A stretch of DNA of 63,141 bases from an uncultured Clostridia bacterium (lineage in GTDB: Bacteria > Bacillota > Clostridia > Christensenellales > UBA1242): NCBI GenBank assembly GCA_947630745.1, contig CANRIT010000007.1:1-63141 (forward strand), read 5' to 3'. Position 1 is the stretch's first letter, and the number at the start of each line of letters is the position of its first letter. This document shows positions 8,262-17,258 of the stretch, piece after piece. Under the pieces are notes generated by a model that did not search any database, had not been told where the DNA came from, and saw nothing but the letters and a program-made list of their open reading frames with translations. A program made the position numbers and the translations under genes.

Positions 8262-9692
8262 CTAATATTGCTTGCCAAAGTATACGCGATAAGCGCTTGG
8301 TTTTCCGCAATAAATACATTTGTGGGAGTTGTCTAAACTGTGAATTACGCGGGTTTTTATTGTGGTTTTGTCTTTAATTTCACTTTCACACTCGCTGTTT
8401 CCACAATGATATGAAAGCGCAACTTTGCCGGCGTTTACTTGGTCAACCATGGTGTTAAAATCGTCTGTTTCAACAATTGCGTTTTTCATATTTTCTTCCG
8501 CTTGTTTAAGCATGTTGGACTGAATTTCGTTTAACAAATTGGCTACCAAGTTGGCAATATCGCCCAGATTTAACTGAGATTTTTCGTGTGTGTCGCGCCT
8601 TACTGCTGTTGCTACCCCATTTTCTATGTCGCGCGGACCAATTTCCAAACGAAGAGGCACACCTTTCATCTCATACTCGTTAAATTTCCAGCCTGGGGTG
8701 TTGTTGCTGTCGTCAAGTTTAACGCGAATGTCGCTGTTTTCAAGCAGTGTTTTAATCTCGTTACATTTATCAATCACGCCCGCTGCCTTGCTGGCAATTG
8801 GCACAATAACCACTTGAATTGGGGCGACATTTGGTGGCATGCGCATACCGCGTTCGTCACCGTGCGTCATAACAAGTGCGCCAATCAAACGCGTGCTTAC
8901 ACCCCAACTTGACGAATACCCATACTCCAATTTTTCGTCCTTATTTAAAAACTTGATGTTGCTTGCCTTTGCAAAATTTTGACCCAAATAGTGAGTTGTA
9001 CCCGCTTGCAAACACTTGCCGTCTTTCATAATCGCTTCCATGCCGTATGTAGCAACCGCGCCGGCAAACTTTTCATTTTCTGTCTTTCTGCCCGTTAAGG
9101 TTGGGATTGCAAGCAAATTTTTAAGGCAGTTTTGATACACTTCCATCATGGTTTTTGCATCGTTATCCGCGCCTTGCTCGCTGTCGTAAACGGTATGCCC
9201 TTCTTGCCACAAAAATTCGCTTGTTCTAAGGAAAGGACGAGTAGTTTTTTCCCACCTAACCACATTGCACCACTGGTTCATCTTCATAGGAAGGTCGCGG
9301 TAGGATTTTATCCATTTAGAATACATCTCACAAATTATAGTTTCGCTGGTTGGGCGGACAATAAGTTTTTCTGCCAAATCTTCCCCACCCGCATAGGTTA
9401 CAACCGCAACTTCTGGGGCAAAACCTTCAACATGCTCGGCTTCGCGCTTTAAAAAACTTTCTGGGATAAACATTGGGAAATACGCGTTTGCCACCCCTTG
9501 CTTTTTAAACTCTTTATTTAGATAGTTTTGGATGTTTTCCCAAACCGCGTAACCATATGGGCGTATTACCATTGTGCCTTTAACCGGACCATAATCCACC
9601 ATTTCAGTTTTGATTACAACATCGGTGTACCATTGCGGGAAATTTGTGTGAATATCGGCAATGTCGCTAACAAATTCTTTATCCTTAGCCAT
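8262..9692 (-). CDS. proS: Prolyl-tRNA synthetase, archaeal/eukaryal (ProS type 3) form
   Basis: Charges tRNA-Pro with proline. A class II synthetase; the first ATG with a good GGAGG is at 9692 (MAKDKEF), giving 476 aa. Motif 2 is visible around RWEKTTRPFLRTSEFLWQEG and the proline-binding segment around RPTSETIICEMY. The C-terminal extension has a CGNSEC...CIYCG cysteine set and ends in a Tyr, as in the archaeal-type enzymes. There is no YbaK-type editing insert. Most Firmicutes instead have the bacterial form between rseP and polC. Here the gene sits after xseB, overlapping it by 8 nt, and that usual slot is empty. Confidence 0.95.
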   Translation of the reverse strand: MAKDKEFVSDIADIHTNFPQWYTDVVIKTEMVDYGPVKGTMVIRPYGYAVWENIQNYLNKEFKKQGVANAYFPMFIPESFLKREAEHVEGFAPEVAVVTYAGGEDLAEKLIVRPTSETIICEMYSKWIKSYRDLPMKMNQWCNVVRWEKTTRPFLRTSEFLWQEGHTVYDSEQGADNDAKTMMEVYQNCLKNLLAIPTLTGRKTENEKFAGAVATYGMEAIMKDGKCLQAGTTHYLGQNFAKASNIKFLNKDEKLEYGYSSSWGVSTRLIGALVMTHGDERGMRMPPNVAPIQVVIVPIASKAAGVIDKCNEIKTLLENSDIRVKLDDSNNTPGWKFNEYEMKGVPLRLEIGPRDIENGVATAVRRDTHEKSQLNLGDIANLVANLLNEIQSNMLKQAEENMKNAIVETDDFNTMVDQVNAGKVALSYHCGNSECESEIKDKTTIKTRVIHSLDNSHKCIYCGKPSAYRVYFGKQY

Positions 9693-9876
9693 TTTCTTCC
9701 TCCTCAAACTGCTTTTTTATCATTACAATTTTACCCTTCGCCTTTTCAAGCTCTTGCAAGCAAAGTTTTGCAAGTTTAACCCCTTCTTCATACAATTTTA
9801 AACTTTCGTCCAAAGTTTTGCCTTGCTCTAACAAGGCTGCAATTTCTTCCAATCTTTTAATATCCTTTTCTAACAT
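9685..9876 (-). CDS. xseB: Exodeoxyribonuclease VII small subunit
   Basis: Small subunit of the ExoVII single-strand nuclease, normally binding XseA in several copies. 63 aa from ATG 9876 (GAAGGAG 7 nt upstream), an entirely helical family protein containing RLEEIAALLEQG and SLKLYEEGVKLAKLC. It overlaps the end of xseA by about 20 nt and proS by 8 nt, so the three genes are translationally coupled. Confidence 0.92.
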   Translation of the reverse strand: MLEKDIKRLEEIAALLEQGKTLDESLKLYEEGVKLAKLCLQELEKAKGKIVMIKKQFEEEENG

Positions 9877-11047
9877 CAAATTTCTCCTTCTTTAAAATTT
9901 CTGCGTCAAATTTAACTTTATCCGCCACAATTTGCACCACATCGCCAACCGCCGTGTTATTGCTGCTAATTTGCCGATTTTGGTTTGTTACATAACTATA
10001 TCCCGACTGCAACAATTTAACTGGATTTAGCTTATCTAGTGTATTTAATGCACTATCTACCCTATATTTAGTGTCTTGCGCTGTCTGTTTTATGTTTTGG
10101 TTAAGGCTGTTAAATATGCCGTTGATGTGTAAAATATTGTCGTTTACAATGTCGTTAATCTGCCTATCTATGTTGTAGATTGATGTGTTGATTTTTGCGT
10201 TTACACTTTCAAAGGTTGCTTCTACATCCTTTTGAATTGTATATTCTAGGCTATAAATATACTGCTTTAATTCGTTTAAATCATAGGTTACAAGTTCGGC
10301 CGCCGCGCTTGGAGTTGGTGCGCGCAAATCGGCAACAAAATCCAAAATTGTAAAGTCGGTTTCATGCCCTACCGCGCTTATAATGGGCTTGTTGCAAATG
10401 TAGGCAATGCGGGCAAGTTTTTCATCATTAAACGGACTTAAATCTTCAATGCTGCCGCCACCGCGCGCAACGATAATTGCATCCACATCGCTGAAATTGT
10501 CAAAATAACTTATCCCTTCAATAACCTGCTCGACCGCGTAATTGCCTTGCACCTGCGCATCGTAAACATAGATTTGTAAATTAGGATTTCGCCGTGCGGT
10601 TACATTTTTAATATCTTGCAGCACTGCGCCCGTTTTGCTTGTTACCACCCCAATTGAATTTACAAAGCGCGGGAGTGGAATTTTGTGTTCGGCATCAAAC
10701 AGACCCTCTTTTTCCAACTTCTCTTTAAGCAAAAGGAATTGCTTGTACAACTCCCCTTGCCCGCACGGCTGAATGCTTAGCACATTAAAACTAAGTTTGC
10801 CGCCTTTTGGGTAGTATTTAATATTTCCCCTACACTCAACCAAATCACCAATATTAAACGCGCTTTTTGCTCCAAACTGCACACAACTTAGCATGTTGTC
10901 GTTATCTTTAAGGGTGAAATACGCAATGTTGCGCGTAATGGAAAAACTTGACAACTCTCCGCTAACTGTAATATCTTCCAACACAACTTCGTTGTCAATA
11001 AGGTCTTTAATCACTCTATTAATTTGGCTTACGGTAAAAACTTTCAT
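9857..11047 (-). CDS. xseA: Exodeoxyribonuclease VII large subunit
   Basis: Catalytic subunit of ExoVII, which processes single-stranded DNA during repair. 396 aa. An N-terminal OB fold (about 1-95; FTVSQINRVIKDL, SGELSSFS) is followed by the nuclease core with GVVTSKTGAVLQDI, ARGGGSIEDLSPFNDE and AVGHETDFTILDFVADLRAPTPSAAAE. A coiled-coil C-terminal arm follows (about 265-345). It starts immediately after nusB (the stop and start share bases at 11047). Confidence 0.96.
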   Translation of the reverse strand: MKVFTVSQINRVIKDLIDNEVVLEDITVSGELSSFSITRNIAYFTLKDNDNMLSCVQFGAKSAFNIGDLVECRGNIKYYPKGGKLSFNVLSIQPCGQGELYKQFLLLKEKLEKEGLFDAEHKIPLPRFVNSIGVVTSKTGAVLQDIKNVTARRNPNLQIYVYDAQVQGNYAVEQVIEGISYFDNFSDVDAIIVARGGGSIEDLSPFNDEKLARIAYICNKPIISAVGHETDFTILDFVADLRAPTPSAAAELVTYDLNELKQYIYSLEYTIQKDVEATFESVNAKINTSIYNIDRQINDIVNDNILHINGIFNSLNQNIKQTAQDTKYRVDSALNTLDKLNPVKLLQSGYSYVTNQNRQISSNNTAVGDVVQIVADKVKFDAEILKKEKFDVRKGY

Positions 11048-11421
11048 TACTTATAAATGTCTGCAAGCACTCCGTTTATAAATTTAGGGCTTTTTTCAGT
11101 TGAAAACTTTTTGGCAAGGTTAATCGCCTCGTTAATAACAACTTCTTTAGGTGTGGTTTTTATGTAACTTAATTCAATAATTGCAACTGACAAAATTGCC
11201 AAATCCACCTTGTAAAGCCGCTCAACCGTGTAACCTTTAAGGTGCTGAGTCAAAAGGTCGTTAATCTCGCTGTAATGCTTGCCAAAGTTGGTTACAATTT
11301 CGCGCGTGAAATTAAGCCCCTCTTCATCCGCATTTTTAAACAAATCGCTTGTGTCTTCTTTGTTGAAAAAATTGGAATATATGGTTTTAAAAGCCAGTTC
11401 TCTTGCATCTGTGCGTTTCAT
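11047..11421 (-). CDS. nusB: Transcription antitermination factor NusB
   Basis: RNA-binding subunit of the rRNA antitermination complex, working with NusE/S10. 124 aa, all-helical; family motifs RELAFKTIYS, DLAILSVAIIELSYI and EVVINEAINLAKKFS are present, as is the C-terminal GVLADIYK. An AAGGAG site precedes the ATG. It lies just past a hairpin (11445-11466) that would partly terminate transcription from the asp23 gene. Confidence 0.95.
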   Translation of the reverse strand: MKRTDARELAFKTIYSNFFNKEDTSDLFKNADEEGLNFTREIVTNFGKHYSEINDLLTQHLKGYTVERLYKVDLAILSVAIIELSYIKTTPKEVVINEAINLAKKFSTEKSPKFINGVLADIYK

Positions 11422-11444
11422 ACTTTCTCCTTAACTTATAAATG

Positions 11445-11466
11445 CAAAAAACTCTCACTAGAGAGT
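11445..11466 (-). terminator. Terminator or attenuator between the Asp23 gene and nusB
   Basis: ACTCTC (11451-11456), ACTA, GAGAGT (11461-11466). On the minus strand the stem is followed by five U residues. It overlaps the Asp23 stop codon, 25 nt before nusB, which has no separate promoter that I can see. Read-through is therefore likely. Confidence 0.65.
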
Positions 11467-11814
11467 ATCTGCTTTTTCTGCATCACGAATGTGAACATTG
11501 ATTGCCTTAATTTTAAGTGGCAAAAGTGATGACATGCTGTTTTTTACATTCTGCTGAATTTGATAAACCACTTCGCTTACTTCAATATCGGTTTTAACAA
11601 CCACAAACAAATCAATTATCACGCCAGACTTGGTGTATTTAACCTTGACCCCTTTGCCTGCGTTGCTGCTGAAAAGCCGCCTAAAGAACAGCCTTTTTGG
11701 GGCAAACATATCAACTACGCCCGGAATTTCTTTGGTTGCAAGCGAGATGATTGAAACCACCATGTTTTTGTTTATATAAGTGTTGTCGTCACCATTTATA
11801 CTGGAAATTGCCAT
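11458..11814 (-). CDS. Asp23/Gls24 family protein (YqhY-like)
   Basis: 118 aa. Members contain the alkaline-shock Asp23 fold and sit next to nusB in many Firmicutes (yqhY in Bacillus), with a proposed link to fatty-acid synthesis or envelope stress. Family features include the N-terminal INKNMVVSIISLATKEIPGV, the basic central part and VIIDLFVVVKTDIEVSEVVYQIQQNVKNS. There is no membrane segment. It is the first gene of the nusB-xseA-xseB-proS unit and has its own promoter within the gap after spoIIIAH. Confidence 0.9.
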   Translation of the reverse strand: MAISSINGDDNTYINKNMVVSIISLATKEIPGVVDMFAPKRLFFRRLFSSNAGKGVKVKYTKSGVIIDLFVVVKTDIEVSEVVYQIQQNVKNSMSSLLPLKIKAINVHIRDAEKADTL

Positions 11815-11849
11815 AAATACCTCTTGGTTAAAAACTTTAAACCATAAGT

Positions 11850-11878
11850 ATTATACCATATCTTTTTTATTTTAGCAA
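11850..11878 (-). promoter_or_regulatory. Promoter of the asp23-nusB-xseAB-proS unit
   Basis: Minus strand: TTGCTA (complement of 11873-11878), 17-nt spacer, TATAAT (complement of 11850-11855). It separates this unit from the sporulation operon upstream. Confidence 0.75.
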
Positions 11879-11890
11879 ATAAATAAACAA

Positions 11891-12382
11891 CTATTCTGAT
11901 GGAGTAATGATAATTTTGTCAATTTCAACGCCAAATTCTTTTATTGCAATGGATGCAATGCGTGCAACCTCTTCCTTAGTTAGTTCGGCACATTTAACAA
12001 AGATGTTGATGTTTTCGCTTGATGCGGTTATAACTGCATCGTTAAATCCGCTGCCAATAATCATGCTTTCGGTAACCAGCTCTTTTTCCATCTGTTTTAC
12101 AAGTGCCATTTTGTTGTCATAGGCCTCTTTTTTGGCATCTTCGCTGTAGGCATCGCTGTTTATAATGCTGTCATAAAACTGAATTTCTTGTGCGCGAGTG
12201 GCATCGCGTGTGCTGCGATAGTTTGCGTAGAAACTATATGTGCTTACTGTTGCACCAGTTTGTTTGCTTACCCCGCTTGAAAAGCTGTTGTTAAGTGCCA
12301 CATTAACAAAACCAGTTATAAGCAAAAGTGCCACCATAACGGATAAAATAATGATTTTTTTCTTTTTTGATAAATTTTTCAT
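11891..12382 (-). CDS. spoIIIAH: Stage III sporulation protein AH
   Basis: Mother-cell half of the SpoIIIAH-SpoIIQ channel linking mother cell and forespore. 163 aa, with one N-terminal membrane helix (about residues 9-30) and an extracytoplasmic ring-forming domain of the YscJ/FliF type at the C-terminus (about 75-163). It is shorter than the roughly 215-aa Bacillus protein mainly in the linker. Last gene of the operon, 8 nt after spoIIIAG; no strong terminator follows. Confidence 0.92.
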   Translation of the reverse strand: MKNLSKKKKIIILSVMVALLLITGFVNVALNNSFSSGVSKQTGATVSTYSFYANYRSTRDATRAQEIQFYDSIINSDAYSEDAKKEAYDNKMALVKQMEKELVTESMIIGSGFNDAVITASSENINIFVKCAELTKEEVARIASIAIKEFGVEIDKIIITPSE

Positions 12383-12390
12383 AAAACCTC

Positions 12391-12843
12391 CTAATTGCTC
12401 GACAATATTTGAACATTGCCATTTTTAACATCTAAAACTGCTTCAATAGCGTGCAAAACTTTAACTTTTACTCCAACATCCTCCACCCCATTTGCCGTTA
12501 CCAACACTCCTTTAATTGGTGGCATGACTGTAAGAGTGAGCTGCTGGTCGGTGATGGTTGAAGTGGACATGTCTAAAGTAATCATAACCTTTACATTTGA
12601 TACACCTCCAATGTTGGATAAAATATCCTGTAAATTGTCTTCCAAACTTTGAACATAGCCAGTTATAGATAATTCATTAACTGTGGTTGTTTTTGTCCCG
12701 CTGCTTGACTTGTTTGATGAAAAGTTTGATAAATAAATAAGCAACAAAATCACAATAAATATAATTGCAATGTAAATTTCAATGTGTTTTATCTTTTTAA
12801 GTTTGTCCCACCAAGAAAATTTACTGCTTTTTTCATTCATCAA
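12391..12843 (-). CDS. spoIIIAG: Stage III sporulation protein AG
   Basis: Ring-forming component of the SpoIIIA-SpoIIQ secretion-like apparatus. 150 aa: a cytoplasmic N-terminus, one membrane helix (about 23-41) and a periplasmic-type domain with VQSLEDNLQDILSNIGGVSNVKVMITLD, the hallmark of the family. Shorter than the Bacillus protein (about 229 aa). Overlaps the end of spoIIIAF by 11 nt. Confidence 0.92.
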   Translation of the reverse strand: MMNEKSSKFSWWDKLKKIKHIEIYIAIIFIVILLLIYLSNFSSNKSSSGTKTTTVNELSITGYVQSLEDNLQDILSNIGGVSNVKVMITLDMSTSTITDQQLTLTVMPPIKGVLVTANGVEDVGVKVKVLHAIEAVLDVKNGNVQILSSN

Positions 12844-13306
12844 AAACTATCTCCTCCGCGCTTAGATTTGTAATCGTTTGAACAACTTTAATAATGAATT
12901 CATACTTATTATTATGCTGGAAGTTGCTTGAAGTTTCCAATTTTTTTAAATTTATTTGGCAAGAATTTAAAATTAATTTGTCATCTTGTAGTGAATAATC
13001 AAAAGTTATGTCAACATTTTTAAGTCCAGCATCATTTAGCGTGTTTTTAATGTCGGATGTGTAAGCATTTATCTTTTGTTTGGTTAGATAGTTTAAAAGC
13101 GGCTCAACTACTTGATATTCGTTATAATTAAAATTAAAGTCGCTGTGATTGTTAAAAAATTTGATTATTGGGTTTAAAATTACCATAACAACAAAAATGG
13201 AATATATGCTTTTTATAAATTTGTTTATTTTGCCAGACGGGATAATAATGTCAACCAGTATGCCAACCACAACCACACCCAAAATTGCTAATATGTAAGC
13301 TTTCAT
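12833..13306 (-). CDS. spoIIIAF: Stage III sporulation protein AF
   Basis: Membrane component of the engulfment-stage channel. 157 aa, two N-terminal membrane helices (about 4-22 and 31-48) followed by a soluble domain. Synteny between spoIIIAE and spoIIIAG and the motif ILNPIIKFF support the call. The stop-start overlap with spoIIIAE is 4 nt. Confidence 0.9.
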   Translation of the reverse strand: MKAYILAILGVVVVGILVDIIIPSGKINKFIKSIYSIFVVMVILNPIIKFFNNHSDFNFNYNEYQVVEPLLNYLTKQKINAYTSDIKNTLNDAGLKNVDITFDYSLQDDKLILNSCQINLKKLETSSNFQHNNKYEFIIKVVQTITNLSAEEIVFDE

Positions 13307-14517
13307 GGCACCACCACATTTGATGTTGTCATAATTAAGCCAACCGATATTAAATACATAAACCCAATTGCTATAAGGCAGGTTGAAAGCATGGTTACCG
13401 ATTTAGAAATTGACAAGCAAAAATTTGAGGTTTTGTCGTTGCCAAGTGGTTGCAATATGGCAGAAACCAGTTTTAAAAGCAGGGTGAATATAACAATATC
13501 GATAAGCGGCGAAATTATGTTGCCCAAAATCAGCAGCATGCCAACAAGCCCAACCGCGTTTTTAATAAGTATGGTGCTGGATAAAATTATATCCATGCCA
13601 TCCGACAGATAGCCGCCAATAAAAGGAATGTAGCTTTTTATAGTGTATTTTGTGGTGCGAATGCTTACGCTGTCAAAACTGCCAGCCGATATGCCTTGAA
13701 TGGTAAAAATAGCAAAAAATATTGTAAACACTGCCCCAACCACCCATTTAAATAGGCTTGAAATAAAACTGTTAAAGCGGTCTAATTTTATGTTGTTTGA
13801 TAGATTTGAAATTATTGCAAACACAAAGCTGAACATAAACAGCGGCAAAATAAAAAACTTAAAGAAATCCGCAACATATGTAGACAAAATTGCCACAATT
13901 GGCTGATACACCCCCACACTTGCGTGCGCACCAAGTGCGGTCATAAAGGTAAGCAGAATTGGAAAGATTATATTCATTTGATTGGTCATGTTGTCAATCG
14001 ATTTTTTTGTTATATTGCTTAAACTAGATATCATGCCAATTGACAGTATAACCACGGACAAAAAGCAGACCAAATGAATTAAATCGCCCGTTGATTTTTC
14101 GTTAAACTTGCTTTTTATCCCGCCTAGCATGTTACTTATTATCCCAATTGCCACAATAAGCGACAAAAGCGGCAGGTATTTTATAATCTTTTCTGTTACA
14201 ATCGACAGCAGGCTTGCAATAAATGTTTTGTAATTGACCGCATCCTCGCCCGAAATTATGGCGTAGATTTTGTTTTTTATGTTGGAGATTGAAAATATGT
14301 TTTGCTGCTCACCAAAATCCGCCACCATTTCGTCCAGTAAAGAAAAATCAATTTCGTCAAGCGTTTCGGCAACCGAAGTTTGTATGTCCTTACTTAATTC
14401 AACCACATTTTGGCTGACACAAAAGGTTTTTAGCGGGGAGATTATGCTAAAAAGCGCAAACAAAACAACAAGCGAAATTATTGTGATATTGGATTTTTTT
14501 TGTTTATAGTTTATCAT
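13303..14517 (-). CDS. spoIIIAE: Stage III sporulation protein AE
   Basis: Large polytopic membrane component. 404 aa: an N-terminal signal-like helix (about 11-32), an extracytoplasmic segment (about 35-105), then about eight membrane helices. It has the family segments NQMNIIFPILLTFMTALG and SYIPFIGGYLSDGMD. Genes AE and AD overlap by 4 nt. Confidence 0.94.
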   Translation of the reverse strand: MINYKQKKSNITIISLVVLFALFSIISPLKTFCVSQNVVELSKDIQTSVAETLDEIDFSLLDEMVADFGEQQNIFSISNIKNKIYAIISGEDAVNYKTFIASLLSIVTEKIIKYLPLLSLIVAIGIISNMLGGIKSKFNEKSTGDLIHLVCFLSVVILSIGMISSLSNITKKSIDNMTNQMNIIFPILLTFMTALGAHASVGVYQPIVAILSTYVADFFKFFILPLFMFSFVFAIISNLSNNIKLDRFNSFISSLFKWVVGAVFTIFFAIFTIQGISAGSFDSVSIRTTKYTIKSYIPFIGGYLSDGMDIILSSTILIKNAVGLVGMLLILGNIISPLIDIVIFTLLLKLVSAILQPLGNDKTSNFCLSISKSVTMLSTCLIAIGFMYLISVGLIMTTSNVVVP

Positions 14518-14900
14518 AGCAGCCCCACCACCATATCAATCACTCGATTTATTATTGGCAAGGCGATTAATAGAATAATAAGTTTGCCAGCAAACAAAAT
14601 TTTGTCCGCGATGCTGTTTGCCCCAGCGTCCAAACAAATGTTCGCCCCAAATTCAACCACATAGCCAATTGCAATTATCTTTAATATAGGCAAAAGTATT
14701 GATGCGTTAACCCCAGTGGCTTCAAAAATTTTGTTAAACTGAGTTATTACGCTTGTAAGCGTGTTTATTGAAAGCAGAATAATTAAAATGCTGCCTGCAA
14801 TGGATATTAACATAGCAATTTCTGGGCGGGTCTGTTTAACAAGCAAAAAAGCCACCACCGTAACTAATGCCACACCCACAATTTTAATTAAGTCTGCCAA
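14514..14900 (-). CDS. spoIIIAD: Stage III sporulation protein AD
   Basis: 128-aa protein with four predicted membrane helices, in the right place between AC and AE. ADLIKIVGVALVTVVAFLLVKQTRPEIA matches the conserved N-terminus of the family. Confidence 0.93.
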   Translation of the reverse strand: MADLIKIVGVALVTVVAFLLVKQTRPEIAMLISIAGSILIILLSINTLTSVITQFNKIFEATGVNASILLPILKIIAIGYVVEFGANICLDAGANSIADKILFAGKLIILLIALPIINRVIDMVVGLL

Positions 14901-14908
14901 ATTGCCCC

Positions 14909-15097
14909 CTAAAACACAAACAATGCCTTTACCGTGTTAAATAAATCTTGCACCAGATTAACCACCATAAGTAGGCTGATTATGAGCCCAGCAAGTGTGG
15001 TTATTGATGCAATTTCTTCCTTGCCAAAATGCTTTAAAATTTGGTTGACAATGGCGGTGATTAGCCCAATGCCAGCAAGTTTAAATATTATTTCCAT
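14909..15097 (-). CDS. spoIIIAC: Stage III sporulation protein AC
   Basis: 62-aa protein with two membrane helices. The conserved signature IFKLAGIGLI and the segment NQILKHFGKEEIA are present. 8 nt upstream of spoIIIAD. Confidence 0.93.
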   Translation of the reverse strand: MEIIFKLAGIGLITAIVNQILKHFGKEEIASITTLAGLIISLLMVVNLVQDLFNTVKALFVF

Positions 15098-15106
15098 GCT
15101 CCTCCT

Positions 15107-15580
15107 TTACACCAAAAGTATGCTAAGCCCAATTGCAAACAGCAGCGAAAGTTTGATTATAAGCGGGCAGAGTTTGTTTTTGTCTTGCTCCGCCGCCGCG
15201 CGCTTTGATTCTATCTCCATAATAAATTGATCTAGCTGCTTAATTTCGTTGTTTGCATCAAATCTGCCAATGTTTTTAATTATGTTGTTAAGTTCGCCCT
15301 TTTCTTCGTCCGACAAAACCGAAATCTGCGATAAATCAAGTTTGCCAGTTTTTAGATAATTTTGATAGCTTAAAACAAACAATTTAAACTGTTTTTTGGG
15401 TTTTGTTTCGTCTAAAAACTGCATAACTTTGTCTTGTTTAAACGAGATGTTTAGCTGAAACTTTTTTAAAAACTTAGTTAGGTTTACATAAAAATCCAGC
15501 CTGTCCCGATACTGGTTGCTGACCGAATACGCAATAAGCATTATTGTGGAAATAAGCACAAAAATTAAAAACCATTTCAT
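15107..15580 (-). CDS. spoIIIAB: Stage III sporulation protein AB
   Basis: 157 aa with a membrane helix at each end (about 2-19 and 135-155) and a helical middle resembling the GspF/T2SS-F cytoplasmic domain. The C-terminal KLCPLIIKLSLLFAIGLSILLV is typical. The gene follows spoIIIAA by 3 nt. Confidence 0.92.
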   Translation of the reverse strand: MKWFLIFVLISTIMLIAYSVSNQYRDRLDFYVNLTKFLKKFQLNISFKQDKVMQFLDETKPKKQFKLFVLSYQNYLKTGKLDLSQISVLSDEEKGELNNIIKNIGRFDANNEIKQLDQFIMEIESKRAAAEQDKNKLCPLIIKLSLLFAIGLSILLV

Positions 15581-15583
15581 ATT

Positions 15584-16489
15584 CTACCTACAATAAATGC
15601 ACTCCAAATGCTCGTTGTATATGTTTTTAAGCGTGCCCGGACCGTCATCGCTGCAAAGCACAACAAAGCGCGAAAAATATCTGTTTTGGATTATCTCACT
15701 AAACCCAGACTTAACCTTTAACTGCTCGATGTCTTTTGCGTGGATTGTCGCCACCACATTAACCCCGCAATTTATTGCTTCAACTATACATGGCAAATCC
15801 TTTTTTAGGTCCAATTCGTCGGTTACAATAACATCTGGACACATGCTGCGTATTCCGCACTTAAAAGCAAATTCTTTACTACAATTTGTGTATATATCGC
15901 AAAAACCGCCTATATTTAGTTGTGGCGCGCCCGTTACGGTTGAAGAAATTTCGTTGCGTTCGTCCGCCACAAGCACGTTTTTTGAAATGTTATGCTGATA
16001 AAGTTGAAAGATTAAATCGCGTATAAAAGTGGTTTTTCCGCATCCGGGCGGAGAGATTATAAGGGTGTTTTTGATATTGTTGTCGCAAATCAAATAATCG
16101 TAAGCAGCAAGGCTGCAATTTTTAACAAAATGTGGGATGCGGATGTTTACCGACTGAAACTCTTTGATGGTGATAATTTTGTTGTCGTTAACAACCACCT
16201 TGCCCGCAACCCCCACCCTTATACCTTTTGGCAGGGTTAAATAGCCTTGCGTTATGCTTTCGTTTGACGCGTAAAGCGAATGTCCGCTTGCCCTAAGCAA
16301 AAAATTTTCGATTGTCTGCGCGCTTGCTTTAACAAAACTGCCATCGTCATCCTTTAAATAATACTTTTTGTTTTTGATGACCACAATTACATTTTCGTTA
16401 ACGCGCAATCTAACTTCGTTTATATCGTTAAAACTGAATGCTTTTGTTATGGCAGAATAGATTTCGTTATCCAAATATTCTTTTAGCAT
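15584..16489 (-). CDS. spoIIIAA: Stage III sporulation protein AA, secretion-type ATPase
   Basis: Mother-cell ATPase thought to energise assembly of the SpoIIIA-SpoIIQ channel. 301 aa. Walker A ISPPGCGKTTFIRDL near residue 150, family motifs VADERNEI and TGAPQLNIGGFCD, Walker-B-like DVIVTDEL, and ATIHAKD near 250. First gene of the eight-gene operon, all on the minus strand with gaps of 10 nt or less. The 136-nt gap upstream holds a TGATAC inverted repeat. Confidence 0.95.
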   Translation of the reverse strand: MLKEYLDNEIYSAITKAFSFNDINEVRLRVNENVIVVIKNKKYYLKDDDGSFVKASAQTIENFLLRASGHSLYASNESITQGYLTLPKGIRVGVAGKVVVNDNKIITIKEFQSVNIRIPHFVKNCSLAAYDYLICDNNIKNTLIISPPGCGKTTFIRDLIFQLYQHNISKNVLVADERNEISSTVTGAPQLNIGGFCDIYTNCSKEFAFKCGIRSMCPDVIVTDELDLKKDLPCIVEAINCGVNVVATIHAKDIEQLKVKSGFSEIIQNRYFSRFVVLCSDDGPGTLKNIYNEHLECIYCR

Positions 16490-16534
16490 AATAAAAAATA
16501 TTAAAAAATCCGCTTTAAAATGCCAAAAAAAATA

Positions 16535-16553
16535 TGATACCCTAATAGTATCA
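16535..16553 (-). promoter_or_regulatory. Inverted repeat upstream of spoIIIAA
   Basis: TGATAC (16535-16540), 7-nt centre, GTATCA (16548-16553), 46-64 nt before the spoIIIAA start. It may be an operator, for example for a sporulation regulator. I could not place a convincing SigE promoter around it. Confidence 0.35.
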
Positions 16554-16602
16554 AATTTTCGACTTAAAACTACTTTTTAACAAAAATAGTTTACCGTATA
16601 AA

Positions 16603-16627
16603 ACAAAAAAACCACACGCTGTGGTTT
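16603..16627 (-). terminator. Terminator of efp
   Basis: AAACCACA (16609-16616), CGC, TGTGGTTT (16620-16627), and a U-run on the minus strand. It overlaps the efp stop and separates efp from spoIIIAA. Confidence 0.9.
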
Positions 16628-17204
16628 AAAGTCTTTCCATATATTCGCCCGTGCGAGTGTCAACACGAATGCGGTCGCCCTCGTTGATAAAAAGCGGAAC
16701 AGTTAAAGTGTAGCCAGTTTCAAGCGTGGCTGGTTTGCCACCAGTTTTTACGCTGTCGCCTTTTACGCCCGGTTCGGTTTTTGTAACGGTTAATTCAACA
16801 AACATAGGTGGCTCTACACTAATTGGCTGGTCGTTATAAAACTGAACTTGGCAGTTTGTGTTTTCCACAATAAAGTTAAGCGCGTCCGAAATAGTTTCTT
16901 TATTAAATGGCACTTGGTCGTAGGTTTGGTTGTCCATAAAATAATAAAGCCCGCCATCGTTATATAGATACATCATCTCTTTACGCTCAATTGAAATGTC
17001 GTTGATTTTTTCAGTTGGGTTATATGTGCGGTCCAAAGTTTTGCCAGTAAGCACATTTTTTAAAGTTGTGCGCACAAAAGCCGCGCCCTTGCCCGGTTTT
17101 ACATGTTGAAAGTCAACCACCAAAAACAAACTTGGATTTTTTGGGTCGGTTGAACTGCCGTCATCAAAAATTATACCCTTTCTAATATCGCCTGCTGTAA
17201 TCAT
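16626..17204 (-). CDS. efp: Translation elongation factor P
   Basis: Relieves ribosome stalling at polyproline. 192 aa with three beta domains. The tip lysine is K39 in the loop [13 protein letters not shown]. There is an insertion of about seven residues (SSTDPKNPS) between the first two strands compared with common bacterial EF-P. AGGAGG precedes the ATG. Located just upstream of spoIIIA, the common Firmicutes arrangement. No epm modification gene is present in the window. Confidence 0.95.
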   Translation of the reverse strand: MITAGDIRKGIIFDDGSSTDPKNPSLFLVVDFQHVKPGKGAAFVRTTLKNVLTGKTLDRTYNPTEKINDISIERKEMMYLYNDGGLYYFMDNQTYDQVPFNKETISDALNFIVENTNCQVQFYNDQPISVEPPMFVELTVTKTEPGVKGDSVKTGGKPATLETGYTLTVPLFINEGDRIRVDTRTGEYMERL

Positions 17205-17258
17205 TTATCCTCCTAAAACTAATATATTATAACATAACAAAAATTTATTTGCAACAAA

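Noticed and set aside
16490..16600. SigE promoter for spoIIIAA
   Set aside because: ATCATATT and GATACTAT look partly like SigE elements, but spacing is wrong, so only the inverted repeat is reported.
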